Assembly (NCBI GenBank): GCA_963978895.1
Contig: OZ022246.1
Coordinates: 8,532,142 to 8,596,141, forward strand
Source: Erpobdella octoculata
Taxonomy: Eukaryota; Annelida; Clitellata; Hirudinida; Erpobdellidae
DNA: 64,000 nucleotides
Direction of reading: 5' to 3'
The notes under the pieces: model-generated
The model's database searches: none
The model's input: only the letters and a program-made list of their open reading frames with translations
What the model was told of the DNA's origin: nothing
Part shown: positions 53,344 to 64,000 of the stretch, one piece after another
Layout of the letters: each line of letters opens with the position of its first letter
How positions within the stretch are numbered: the stretch's first letter is position 1
Program-made: the position numbers and the translations under genes

Positions 53344-53772
53344 TTAAATTTCAACAACAACATGTTGCTCCTCCAAGATGTTGCTGAAATAACGTTCCTG
53401 CTTAACATTATTTTCGTCCATCCAGTGACAGAAATACCCTGATAAATCTTGACATGTCTTTAAATGCACTGGTTTACCCATACACTGTAGCTCCGCCATG
53501 CCATCCACAACTGCAACTTTCTTCAGAGTCTGTGGTTGAATTGAAAGATCTGTTAATCTTTCCACGGTCAAGTCATTGTTACCTTCAAAACGGTCACTTG
53601 GTAGTTTTTCCAAAATTCCCATCAGCTTGCTCTTGGAAAGGCAATGATGCATGTGTCCATCTTGGGTAAACAGAGAACGTGGAAGTACTGTTAATTCAAA
53701 TGTAAAGTCTTCAGCAACCATAGACATATACTTATATCTAGACATGCAATGCATGCAAATTGCGCGATGCAA
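53344..53772 (-). pseudogene. Single-exon fragment of a recurrent unnamed protein family
   Basis: A 142-codon minus-strand frame with FELTVLPRSLFTQDGHM, KVAVVDGMAELQCMGKP and KTCQDLSGYFCHWMDE. From memory this layout (x-V-V-D-G-M-A-x-L-Q, then K-T-C-x-D-L) occurs in a large, poorly described family amplified in cnidarians, molluscs and annelids, whose later part carries the acidic motif seen at 7539-7724. No downstream exon was found, and part of its 3' end is duplicated at 52384-52441. It is probably a dead or single-exon copy of a mobile or multicopy gene; no function is assigned. Confidence 0.4.
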
Positions 53773-53933
53773 GTTAAGATGGGCTTTTCACTAGTAGCCT
53801 TAGTCTGGCAGCAACTGTATGAAAATATTGTCCCGTGGGATGCAAGATGATACAAATCTGTGTTAACTGTCAATCTCTTTGTTAGATATTCTATATATAG
53901 AAAAATCATGGTGTAATTCTGAAATCCCTGGCA

Positions 53934-54260
53934 GTTTTTAGATATTCAAGATGGCCGCCAAATCATATTTCTTCAATTTCCTCAGGAACTATATGTCACA
54001 GCGATGCGTTTTTGGTATCTAAGATATGGTTTTCGGGGTCAGATAATCCAAAAAACATATTTACAACACTGTGTAGCAATCACGTGACCTTAATATTCAA
54101 GATGGCCGCCAAATCATACTTGTTCAATTTCCTCAGAAACTATATGTCACAGCGATGCGTTTTTGGTGTCTAAGATAGGGTTTTCGTTCGGGGTCAGAGA
54201 ATCCAAAAGACATATTTACAACACTGTGACCTTGATATTCAAGATGGCGGCCAAGATTGT
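53934..54260. repeat. ~155-bp tandem duplication
   Basis: Two full copies and the start of a third, each beginning ATATTCAAGATGGCCGCCAA and containing CTATATGTCACAGCGATGCG. Copies differ by about 5-8%. Confidence 0.93.
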
Positions 54261-54859
54261 CAAGATGACTAGCAAATAATATGTTTTATAATTTTTCAAA
54301 ATCCTGCTTTGAAAGAAAAATCATTGAGTACATAATTATTTATATTATCATTTATTATTTATATTATCATTTATGCATTTTAATAATAACCACAATGCAA
54401 GGTTATTTAACTGATATGGTAACAAGGCTTTAGTGACTTTGGTAGAAAAACCCGATTGATCTGAAGTCCAGCCTTAGCAAATATGAATTAAAATAAATTT
54501 TCAGATTGGTTGGACAACATTTGAATCTTTGAGTAAATTATAAAATGAAAACAATACAAATTGTAAAAAAATTACAAATTACAAAAATTTTTTGTAGAAA
54601 ATAAACCATTAATTTTCGGTATCTTAAAAAATCAATATTTAATTTAAAAAATGTTGATGAACATAATTTGATATGATATGTATATGGGTTGATTATGTAA
54701 AACAAATTTTATTCTATCACGTATAGTTTTCTTGTATAATTGAGTTTAATATGAGTATGAAAATAGGTGGCCATTTAGTACAGCTCTCCCCTACTAAATA
54801 CTAATTTTTACATCTCTAGCAATTACAGGTTTTAAGTAGGAGTTTCTCTAAAAGAAAAT

Positions 54860-56050
54860 CAAATAACCCTATTTTCAACCCCAGATTAGAAGTCCCGGTC
54901 ACCAAATTTTCAAAAAACGGTGAAACCCGATCTTTTTATTTTTTAAGAAAAATCTAGATACCAAATTTCAAACCCTTCTCATTTTGGGTTTTTGAGATAT
55001 GCGTTTTATAGAAAAAGTTTATCTTCCTGTTTTATTTCCTCAGGAGCAAAATTTTCAAAAACTTGGCCCGGTCCGTTTCATAAGCCAAAATTCCATGCCC
55101 GGCCCATCTAATTTGAGCCCGGCCCGTTTTTACAGGCCTAAAATCCCTATATACTTGGCAACAAATCTTGGATCGTTCCACCTTGACTTCAGGTTCAGTC
55201 AGGCCCATCTGAAGACCCTAAAATCACGACCTGGCCAGTGCAGTACTTTAATCATAGAGTGCAGTACTTTACATAGAGCCGTACACGGATTTTTGAGACA
55301 TGGTCCGTCAGAAAATTCCAGGCCTGGCTCGTAATTTAGGACCAAAACAGCCCATTTCATAAGCATAAAGTCAAGGCCTGGCCCGGTCCGTGCTGAACTG
55401 GACTAAGCCAGTTTTAACGAGCACAAAACCTCAAAGCTCGGAAACTAATTTTAAAAAAATAATGAAACACTTAACTTATTATTTTTATAATGAAAAACCT
55501 AAATACTGAATTTTAAGGTTTTCACATTCCCAGTTATTGAGTTTTCAAGCAAATAATTCTTTTTTCCACCCTACATTTGTAGTCCTGGAAACCAAAATAA
55601 AATAAAAAAATTGGTAAAACATGTGTAACTTTATTTTCTAAGTAGTATCTAAATACTAAATACTAATTTTCATATCTGTAGATTTTCAGTTTCTGAGTAG
55701 CAGTTATTCTAAGAAACATATAACCCTATTTTCACCCCACATTTGGAGTTCTGAAAACCAATTTTTCAAATATTATTAAAACATGTATTTTGTTATATTA
55801 TAAACATAATCTTGGTAGTAAAACGCTTAACTTTCACATTTTTAGCTTTTGAGCAAATAATCCTTTTTCCATCATACATTTAAGGTCCTGAAAACCAATT
55901 TTTTTAAAAATGGTGAAAAATGCATTAAAAAAATCTAGATATCAAATTTCAAAACCTTCTCATTTTTGGTTTTTGATATATGCGTTTTCTTTAGAAAAAC
56001 GTTTATTTTCCTGTTTTATCTCCTCAGGAGCAAAAGTTTCAAAAACCTTT
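54860..56050. repeat. Degenerate 130-180 bp satellite with a GC-rich insert
   Basis: The motif AGTCCTGGAAACCAA-like plus GGTGAAAC recurs near 54890, 55580, 55745 and 55880. A longer block (CAAATTTCAAACCCTTCTCA to CTCAGGAGCAAAATTTTC) occurs at ~54963 and ~55936. Between them 55068-55445 is a GC-rich insert with repeated GGCCCGGTCCGTTTCATAAG motifs that looks foreign to the satellite. Confidence 0.6.
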
Positions 56051-56518
56051 TCTTAGTGGGTGCTTATGATATAAAAATAATATAATTTCCAAATTTCACG
56101 TTCCTAGGATTTTTATATATTATGGCGATTTATAGATTTTTAATAGTTGGAGACCGGGGGAGAATGGTAGTTCAAGATACATTTTCCAAAAATTTTCTAA
56201 AACTTCGTCTTTATTTATTTTATATAAATTTCTTTTCCGCAAATTCTTGGGAAGCATCCCTGCCCCACACAAATGACGCCCCTGATAGAATATTCAGAAT
56301 ATTGCATTGTCATCGGGTTCAGAGCAGTAACGTGTCACGAAGTGATTGAAAATTCGATTGCAAGATTTATCAGGATAGAAAAACAGAGACGAAAGCGAGT
56401 TAATTAAAACGATGTAATATTGAAAACCGCCAAAGCTGGAGTTCAAATTCCATAAATTCACTAAATATTACTATAACTGAGATGGAATCACTTGTGTATT
56501 CAATAAAAACTTTTTAAG

Positions 56519-56523
<5 letters not shown>

Positions 56524-56588
<65 letters not shown>
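56524..56588. repeat. (TA)n microsatellite
   Basis: About 32 uninterrupted TA units. Confidence 0.97.
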
Positions 56589-56591
<3 letters not shown>

Positions 56592-56993
56592 TATCTAATA
56601 ATATGGACTAAATCACAGGATCCCGACGTCTAATTCCAGGATTGTGATCCCGTCAAAAACAGCTAAATCACGGAATTCAAGGATCGTAATCCCTACACTA
56701 GAATAACTATACATACACAATATCTGAAGTCCATGCAATCAATTTATGCTACATGAAACTAGCAAATAAAATTACACCCTGAAAAGTATTAAAAGACCAG
56801 CACCCCCCTACTATGAAGAATGCTATTGATACGCTCCCCACACATATGAAAACAAACGTTTAAACTAACATGCGATCATTTGCTGAAAAAAATATAAATT
56901 CACTATACACTCTATAATATGGCATAATTGTCCGTTTAAAAACTAAACCACAATTCAAATAATGAGTTTTATTCATTGTTACTTGATTCAAAA

Positions 56994-57802
56994 CTATACT
57001 CGAGGTTCCACCTTTTGAAGGGGAAGGAAGTATATTTCATTGACTAGGACTGAGCTTGTTTCATGAGTGTTATAGATATGCATGGAACATAATGAGTCAC
57101 TACCAGCCTGCCAAAAAAATGACATATAATTTAAGAAGATAATTTACAAATAACAAATTAATTATTCTTAACTCTTCAAGGTCAGGAATTTTTGGAATCC
57201 ATTTGTCTTCTTTTCTACAATAAAACACAACTTGTTTATTTTCCAATAAAATAAATGAAAATGATAACTGTTACCTCTGGTAAGATATGTTGGTAACTTG
57301 ATGCAGCCTCTGAGAATAAAAATAACAAAATTAAAACAAAGTTTGAATCCACCTCAATAAATCTTAAGTTACCTAGATTCAAATATTTCATTGGTAGCTC
57401 ACTTTATTCTGCCAACGCATTATTTCTGCACAAGAAATTGTTTTTTTGATAGCAGGTCCACAACCAGAAAATATTACACTGTTAACTGAAGGATCCTGAA
57501 TTCAGTTTCAATTTAAATTTAGCAACTCAAATATATCTGTCCTAATAAAATTAATAAAACTTAGCATACAACAAATATTATTATGAAAACATTAATACCA
57601 TAAAATATAGTTTTAAAAAGTCTACCAACAAAGCCCTATGCACTACATTTACATGTCTGACCTGCAATTTCTTTCTGGAAAATTGTAACAGCTTGTTAAT
57701 TCTGCTATGTTGTTGGACTTCCACAACCACAGAACATGGATTAGAATCAGAGCAGGAAACAGCATCATCACAAGGACAACTTTCTCTGTCATAATTTTCC
57801 AT
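56994..57802 (-). CDS. RPP25L: Ribonuclease P/MRP subunit p25-like protein (Alba domain)
   Basis: Minus-strand exons 57802-57662, 57495-57403, 57309-57275 and 57214-57148, plus a last exon 57107-56994, join in phase to 149 aa. If the 40-nt intron 57147-57108 is not spliced, a stop at 57102-57100 ends the protein at 127 aa. The Alba domain runs from ~29 to ~95: SRINKLLQFSRKKLQ, then SVNSVIFSGCGPAIKKTISC, CAEIM and RLHQVTNISYQR. These match the RPP25 core (K-I-R-N-L-L...V-F-S-G-C-G-x-A-x-x-K-T-x-(T/S)-C-A-E-I and G-L-H-Q-V-T). The family binds the P3 RNA of RNase P and RNase MRP together with RPP20, for tRNA 5' processing and rRNA maturation in the nucleus and nucleolus. The N-terminus is Cys/Ser/Asp-rich (ESCPCDDAVSCSDSNPC), which is unusual. 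The gene stands alone between satellite DNA and a LINE remnant. Confidence 0.82.
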
Positions 57803-57964
57803 GTCTTTAACAACAAAAATCAAAATTCAATTAATCTAATCTTTAAAAAATCACATAATTCAAACCACTATTCTGCATTGCATAAAATTTTCATGGCAGT
57901 CTTACGTAAATGCTATGGATTAGGAACTAGATAAACTAGAACGATTAAGATTAGATAGGTCCTA

Positions 57965-58435
57965 ATCAGTAAGAGAAACTAACTAATAATAATAAAAGTA
58001 AAAATATAATATAAATCAATGATATTTTGTTGTTGTTTATGAATTTGTAAGCAAAGATACAGAAAACAACAATATACAAAGAAATAGAGCCGAAAAAGTT
58101 CCGCTCGCAAGTATTTTTATCGCAAAAATTTATATAAATCTGAATATATATATTTTCAGATCTGTTTAGATCTGTTTTAGACATGTTTTTTGACTATAGA
58201 AAACTATTAGGATAATTTCATGTTTGATAATTGCAAAAGGAATTTTATGTTTTTATGGATATAAAATAATGCTATTTAACATTTTTTGTTAAAATTACAA
58301 TTATTCATAAAAAGAATAATTACTAAAAATGATTTTCAGTAAATAACTAGAATAAAGCGACCATTACATATGGTCTACATTATACACTAATATACTGAAA
58401 ATCAAGGTTATACAAAGTAGGCTTTAAATAAAGCG
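57965..58435. other. Gene-free AT-rich stretch upstream of RPP25-like gene
   Basis: No exon or repeat was recognised. The promoter of the minus-strand RPP25-like gene should lie in 57803-58100. Confidence 0.4.
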
Positions 58436-58439
58436 GCTA

Positions 58440-58610
58440 AGAATGTGAGCCCTTTGTCGGGGCCCTTATGTCGGGGGCCTTTTTGTTGGGGGCCGTTATG
58501 TCGGGGGCCTTTTTTTGGGGGCTCTTTTGAAGGGGCCGTTTTGACGGAGCCGATTTGTCGTTGCCCTTTGGTCGGGACCCTTTTGTTTGGGCCCCATTTG
58601 ACGGAGTAGC
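58440..58610. repeat. Diverged (TTTTGTCGGGGGCCC)n minisatellite
   Basis: About eleven 14-16 bp units (GGGGGCCTTTTTGT, GGGGCCGTTTTGACGG). The unit is the same as at 43140-43322 but the copies are much more diverged. Confidence 0.85.
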
Positions 58611-59099
58611 AATAAAAATGTATGATGTTCGTTTTTGTCTTAACAGTAATTTCTGAAAGTTGTAAACCAGTTGTTTTGATATTTGAACACAAAATAGTTC
58701 TTATTAAAGAGAGAGTTTGCAACTCTTTTTTTTTTTTAATCGGCACATTATTCCACGTTTTATGAGCAAAAAACTGTGTCTAGGCTATTGTTGAGTAACG
58801 ACCGGGATCATTAAGCAGTGGTGGATCCAGGAAAGGAATTTTATAAGGGGCCCAAAATTTGTTTTATAGTTTTTTTTTTAATTTTGATTAGGTACTGTCG
58901 TTATGCAGCCCGTTGTAAGACATCTTGAATTTCATTTATTCAGTAAAACTGAACAGAAGGAATTTAAATTACAGTCTTTATTTACTCATTTTCTCCCTAT
59001 TTTTAGTATTTTTCTCTTTTTTCCTCTTCCACTTTCTTTCTTAATTTTTTTTTCTGGAGCAATATTAATTTAGAAGTATTCAGCTTCAGACGCATGGCC

Positions 59100-60150
59100 G
59101 AGCACTGCCGAACACCATTTTTGAATGTCAACGAAACAGTTCGCAAGCTTTGTTTTAGCAAGGCAGATGTCTTGAGTGGTAAGTCGAATATATATAGCTG
59201 GGTGTCATCAGCATTGAGGTGAATAAGAACTTCGTGCCGTGCCGTGAGGCGATGTTGACAATATAAGAAGTGTAGAAAATGAAAAGAAGGGGTCCGAGGA
59301 TTGAACCTTGGGGAACACCGGAAGAAATATCGTACTTTTTGGAGGTTTGCTCACCAAGACGAACTTTTTGAGAACGATTAGATAGAAAAGAGTCTATCCA
59401 CTGAAAAGCAGCAGTAGTTATACCAAACTGTAGGTTCAAGGATTGTAAAAAGAATGGCATGATCGACTCAGTCGAAAGCAGCACTAAAGTCAAGCATTAA
59501 GAGAGCGGTTCTAAATCCGGAATCAAGGGCGAGGACAATGTCGTTATCGTTATAAACTTTAACCACAGCTGTTTCTGTGGAGTGATAATATCTGAATCCA
59601 GATTGCGTAGAAGGAAGTAGTTTATGTATTTCAACATAATTAAAAAATTGCCGGTGGACGACTCGTTCCACTAGTTTAGAGACAAACGATAAGGTAGATA
59701 TAGGGCGGTAGTTGGCAGGGTCAGAAGGATCAATGCCAGTTTTTTAGTAGTGGGCAAATAATGGCACGTTTTTGAGGTTCAGGCAGATTAGTCTGAAAAA
59801 GTGAGGAGTTTATTAACATTGCAAGAATTGGAACAAAAGTGTAGCGCATGGTTTTTAGTAGATGCACAGGAGCGGAATCGAGCTCATACTGCCTTGTCGT
59901 GGAATCGATGAGAAGTTTAGTCACATCATCAGAAGTCACCTTTTCAAAAGCATCAAAACCCGAAGGAAACAGTGCATTGATTGCGAAGTCAGGCGGGTCG
60001 AAGTTTTTGGTCGAGTCACGTATGTCAACACTCTTATTTCCGAAAAAGTCAAGTAGATCATCGGGGGAAATCTATGATGAGATTTCTGAAGTTGGAGTGA
60101 GGAGCGAGTGCAGTGATCTCCAGAGAGTTCGACCATAACCTTGAACATTT
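59100..60150 (-). pseudogene. LINE reverse transcriptase remnant (CR1-like)
   Basis: Read from 60150 downwards: a linker with TSDDVTKLLIDS, then SAPVHLLKTM, RAIICPLLKK, PANYRPISTLSFVSKLVERV, QSGFRYYHSTETAVVK, RTALLMLDFSAAFD, SSGVPQGSILGPLLF and LNADDTQLYI. These are the successive RT blocks, including the first catalytic Asp (DFSAAFD) and an altered catalytic box (xADD). Frameshifts occur at about 59730, 59470 and 59400, so it is inactive. The motif order fits CR1/L2/Jockey-type LINEs. Neither an endonuclease nor a tail repeat was recognised. Confidence 0.85.
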
Positions 60151-61640
60151 TCGATGCGCTGTTTCAGGTAACTGGAGCACTTGAATTAAAAAAGTCTTCT
60201 CTGGCTTCAATCTGAGATCGCCAAACTGTTTTTTTTATGTCATTGAGAGGATCTCTGGTGGACTTGCACAATGACTTGTAAGGTGCTAAAAACTGCAGCC
60301 AATAACTGAGTATCTGTCACTGTCTGTTCGCCATTGTAGATGCCCGCTTGCCAGCACCATGACATTGCATGCATACCTTCCCAGCTTATCAGGGCTGCAT
60401 GGGAGGGACCACAACGTAAGAAAGCATCAGCCAGTGCACCTTCCTTACGTTACAGTATTGTTGAAACTAAAACTCGGTCATGGTCAGGTTGTTAAAGAAA
60501 CTATAATTTCTTTCTCAAGGTTGTGAGTTAACACGGATTACCAACATTAAATAATCGCACATCACTTTTTGCTAGTGTGCTCATAACCATCAGTAAGCCC
60601 TGGGCTTTGGGCTAGTATAGAAACTAGAGACTAGAGTTAGAAAGATGCTGAGGTTTAGTATTCTCGTTATCAGAGAAAATGGAAAACGGTACGCGAATTT
60701 GCGGACATTTTCTAGTTAGTCTATTTTCTATAATTTTGAGCGTGCTATCTATTCATAATCTTGGTCTTGTGAAATTTAATGATATTGACAGGTTTGTCTG
60801 CCCTTGCATGTCCTTTATCACCAGTAAAAAATTTTCGGTATAATATGGTGTTAATTTTGCATGCTAATATGATATTTGTTAAATTTAAGTAAATAGTGCA
60901 TTAAAAAACTGATGTTGCTGTGCTTTAGATTTTTCATTCATGTATGTTTGTAAGTACAATGCACTATAAGCACTGTATTTTTTTCAAAATTATAGGTTAT
61001 AAATGTTCTTTTTAAATAATATAATTATTTAAATTTGCTTTCAATTTAAATTGATTATTAATATTATTTATAAGAACAATGGCACTTTGTTTATTTTTTC
61101 AAAGTTATAGGTCATAGGTCCCATAGGTTATAGGTTATTTGAATTTGCTTTCAATTGAAATTGTTGATTTAACACTAACTATTAGACTATTAGCAATGAC
61201 AAAACACTTTTTTGGGCTAGTAGGCTCTGACCCTAACCATTGACCCCGCCTAAAACATTAATTGACATAAAAATCAAAGAAAAGTAATTAACAATTAAAA
61301 CACCACTGGTACCAAATACTAAAATTGTGTATAAGAGTGAAAGTCAGTTGTCATAAAGAAAGTTAAATTTATAACAGTGTGCTAGTGGAATAGTCAGATC
61401 TGGGGACATGTGGCATGTTTAAAAAATGTTATTTTTAATGAGGCAAAAAAAGCTTTTGGCATAAATTTATCAAAGTCTTCAACTTTGAATATCTATTATT
61501 GAACCAGGTTTTATTTATATTATTTATACAAATTGTATTGTCAACAACTATTGATTATAATTAAATGTCTCTGAAAAGTCTTGTAATATAAGAAAACTGA
61601 TGGTTGCTTTTGAGCTTAAAATCTGTCTATTTATTTTCAG
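60151..61640. other. Region upstream of HIBADH
   Basis: Contains decayed repeat DNA (60290-60480) and must contain the HIBADH promoter and first exon. The ATG at 60645 (MLRFSILVIRENGK) could be a mitochondrial presequence, but its best donor (60688) gives the wrong phase for the 61641 exon; a weaker donor at 60657 would fit. The first exon is left unassigned. Confidence 0.3.
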
Positions 61641-64000
61641 CAATTCCAAGCAGCAACATGGTGAGTTTAATGAAACTTGTTTCAAATGATATATTTGATC
61701 TTTTGTTACGATGTGCTTCAATTTATTTTTAAACAGAAGGAATGTATTGGTTTTATTGGATTGGGAAACATGGGTGGTCACATGGTTAATAACTTGTTAA
61801 AGAAAAATATTCCAGTAGTGGTATATGATATTTCTGAAAAAGCTGTTTCTGAGGCAGTCATGAAAGGTAAATGCAAGATGAGTTGTTTTTATAATCTGCA
61901 CGAAGTATTTGATAATGCATACAGTTAAGCCATTTGCCATTACTGAACATAACCCTATTGGTAGGATATCTTATATATAAAGCATAAATGGATAGTGTTT
62001 ATCTTATATATAAAGCATAAATGGATAGTTGTCCTTTAATAACTCCAGAACCAATTAAGGTACCTGTGTGAAACTTGGTATGGTAAATATTTGCCACCAA
62101 AAAAATACTTTAGACAAAAAAATTATTCTTTTTGATTTTTGAAAACTTTAAAAAAACCCCAGGCAGCACCAGGTGGCCCAGCTAGTAAGCAATAAAACAG
62201 CTCAACAAAACCGGTTGTTCTCCAAGAAATTAAGTCTTTGATAAGCAGAAATTTTGGTTATTATATGTTAGTTGTAATGATCATAATGATATTTATGTTC
62301 TGGTAGATAGTGAAACCATTAACTATTTTGTAGGAGCCAAATGCGCTTCAAGCCCTGCAGAAGTTGCATCACTTTCACAAAGAATTGTTTCTATGCTTCC
62401 ATCGAGTCCACATGTTCGAGATGTTTATCTAGGACAGCATGGAATTCTTGGGTATCAGATGATCAATTTTACTTAGCTTGTTTTGTTTTGAACCTGAGTG
62501 ACTAGGTACATGATAATTAATAAAAATACTTCTAGATGGCTTTCTTTCTATTCTTTCAGCAATGATTGCAGTAAAAACAACAACATTCAATATGTCCCCT
62601 GTTGTGGATAGTTCTCATTTTCCAAAGTGCCAATGAAAATTTTTTTGTCCTTGTGAAACTTATATTTTAATTTTTTCAAGTATTTGTTATTACATAGATT
62701 TTTATTATTAAAACTGTAGTGCTGCCCAAGCAGGGTCCTTGTTCATTGACAGCAGCACTATTGATCCAGATGTTACAAGACAATTAGAAAAAGAAGCTCT
62801 GCAAAAGAATTGCACATTCATGGATGCTCCTGTATCTGGCGGTTAGTGATTTGGTATAAAATAATTCTTCTTATGTTGATCTAAATCTTTATAAAGTTAT
62901 TTTTGACTATAGTGTTTCACAAGGTTCAATTCTTGGTCCTCTTCTCTTCATTCTTTAATCTTCTGAACTGCTGCAAACTCTATATTGTTTTCTTTATTAA
63001 CAGCCTGATATATGCTGATAACTCCTGTATCTATTCTAGCTTCTAAAAATCTTTTAATTTTGTCTTCAATATTGCTTGATCTTGTCTTGAAAAGATCATA
63101 TCTTGTAGTACTTCTATGAGTTACTCAAGTCTTCTAAATTTGAACTATTTTGTTCAAAGATAATACTAAGTTTTTATTTATTTTTTTGTTATCTTAAGTT
63201 TTTTCCATTAATTCTTTTTTGCCAGATTCATCACCAGTTAATTGCAACTAATGTTTTTTATTAAACTTTCCAAAATGGACTATTAGGACTTTTTTACGAT
63301 GGTATACCTGAATCTACCTTACAGTCCTTATCTAGAGCTTTCAACTATGTTACTTGTTTTGTGTCTCGCACCCCATTATTTTCTAGAATTTCTCTATCTT
63401 TGGTTATATTACATTATGGCTTCCTGTGAAGTACAGAGTATTGTTTTAAATATGATTTATTGATGTTTGAAACCACTAATTCTAATTCTCAATCTAATCT
63501 CTGCATCAAAATGATTTAACCCGGTATCTTCTTCCTCTAATCATATGTCTATTTCAATCCTGTTAGACACTTTTCTACTAAGCTGTCTTGAACTAAACTG
63601 TCAGGCGAGGCTGAGAGACACCTCTGTATAATTGCTGCGTAGCGGAGCACCTTTGAGTTTCAGTAAAAAGCACTATAGAAGTGGTTATGATTGATTGGCT
63701 GGTTGGTGTTAATATTAAATGGTTTTTGTGCACACAAGCTCCTTTTCACTCTCAGGCTGTATTTTATTTAGGTGTTACAGCAGCAAAAGAAGGCACATTA
63801 ACGTTCATGGTTGGCGGGGTTCAATCTGCATTTGAGAATGTGAAATGTCTTCTTGAAAACATGGGGAAAAATATTGTTTATTGTGGTTCAAGTGGCAATG
63901 GACAGGTTGGGAAATCACCTGTTTTTATTTTATGTTTTTAGGAGTTTCATTTTTGAATATTTCAAATTTTCCAGGCTGCTAAAATTTGCAATAACATGTT
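61641..64000 (+). CDS. HIBADH: 3-hydroxyisobutyrate dehydrogenase, mitochondrial (5' and 3' incomplete)
   Basis: Exons 61641-61660 (20 nt), 61737-61866, 62334-62451, 62720-62841, 63772-63905 and 63975 to beyond 64000, all in phase. The N-terminal Rossmann fold has GFIGLGNMGGHM (NAD binding). Later come SLFIDSSTIDP, FMDAPVSGGVTAAKEGTLTF and MVGG (substrate-binding region), and GNGQAAKICNNM with the catalytic Lys of the beta-hydroxyacid dehydrogenase family. The enzyme oxidises 3-hydroxyisobutyrate to methylmalonate semialdehyde with NAD+ in valine breakdown, in the mitochondrial matrix. The C-terminal helical half lies outside the window, and the targeting-peptide exon upstream was not found with confidence. 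Introns contain a Helitron copy and a LINE fragment. Confidence 0.9.
61969..62185 (+). mobile_element. Helitron family 1 copy in HIBADH intron 2
   Basis: The 5' end TCTTATATATAAAGCATAAA is preceded by A and duplicated 33 bp later (62002). The 3' end is AAAAAACCCC, hairpin CCAGGCAGCACCAGG, TGGCCCAG, CTAG at 62182-62185, then T. TC...CTAG between A and T with a subterminal hairpin is a complete non-autonomous Helitron of 217 bp (184 bp without the duplicated start). Confidence 0.7.
62913..63715 (+). pseudogene. LINE fragment in HIBADH intron 4 (CR1-like, 3' part)
   Basis: SVSQGSILGPLLFI at 62913 and LIYADNSCIYSS near 63004 are RT blocks, the latter a catalytic YADD box mutated to YADN. Decayed sequence continues to GCACTATAGAAGTGGTTATG and a short TTGATTGG/TTGG tail near 63690-63715, the expected 3' end of a CR1-type LINE. 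It has multiple stops and is inactive. Confidence 0.7.

Noticed and set aside
52104..56283. A 4-kb element between AGGGACGTCATTT and AAATGACGCCCCTG
   Set aside because: The ends are complementary but the flanking octamers do not match, so they are probably two unrelated truncated MITEs.
60645..60688. Candidate first exon of HIBADH (MLRFSILVIRENGK)
   Set aside because: It looks like a targeting peptide, but its best donor gives the wrong phase for the next exon; kept only as a note.

Overview
This is a stretch of an animal nuclear genome. The genes are split by short GT-AG introns, base composition is AT-rich, and the space between genes is filled with simple repeats and decayed transposons. 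The protein-coding content (PP5 phosphatase, atlastin, a LIM-homeodomain factor of the Lhx2/9-apterous class, an Alba-family RNase P/MRP subunit, mitochondrial HIBADH) is bilaterian. Compact exon-intron structure, hAT, Helitron and CR1-like elements and heavy minisatellite load would fit a lophotrochozoan such as an annelid (a leech is my guess). That species-level guess is inference only.

Layout. 1-418: last two exons of an unidentified gene on the + strand. 2.1-5.4 kb: a LINE ORF1 remnant and tRNA-derived SINE-like heads. 5455-11701 (+): a complete 13-exon PP5 gene of about 508 aa; its introns hold a hAT element, a fragment of a recurrent uncharacterised protein family, a Helitron end, a 73-bp-arm inverted repeat and a triplicated 3' splice site. 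12465-20193 (-): a complete 12-exon atlastin gene (about 550 aa), tail to tail with PP5 and containing a GC-AG intron and a MITE. 20.2-35.7 kb: gene-poor, with LINE, hAT and Helitron remnants, a ~0.95 kb GAA tract, CT, TA and other tandem arrays. 35776-50769 (+): a 4-exon LIM-homeobox gene (about 446 aa); its 9-kb first intron is crowded with arrays including (TA)n, (GT)143, trinucleotide and 14-30 bp minisatellites, and its last intron with hAT-type MITEs. 51-57 kb: decayed repeats and a degenerate satellite. 56994-57802 (-): a small Alba-domain RPP25-like gene. 58-60.2 kb: minisatellite and LINE reverse transcriptase remnant. 61641-64000 (+): HIBADH, running off the window end, with a Helitron and a LINE fragment in introns.

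The genes have unrelated housekeeping or developmental jobs (phosphatase/chaperone signalling, ER membrane fusion, transcriptional patterning, tRNA/rRNA processing, valine catabolism), so no functional cluster is suggested. The most notable structure lies in the repeats: two non-autonomous Helitron families recognised by 3' hairpin plus CTAG; a group of 8-bp-TSD hAT-type MITEs, one of which has expanded internally into a 0.35 kb minisatellite; a nested Helitron-in-hAT; perfect palindromes; and the splice-site triplication in PP5. I found no prokaryotic-style system, CRISPR array, rRNA or intact autonomous transposon.
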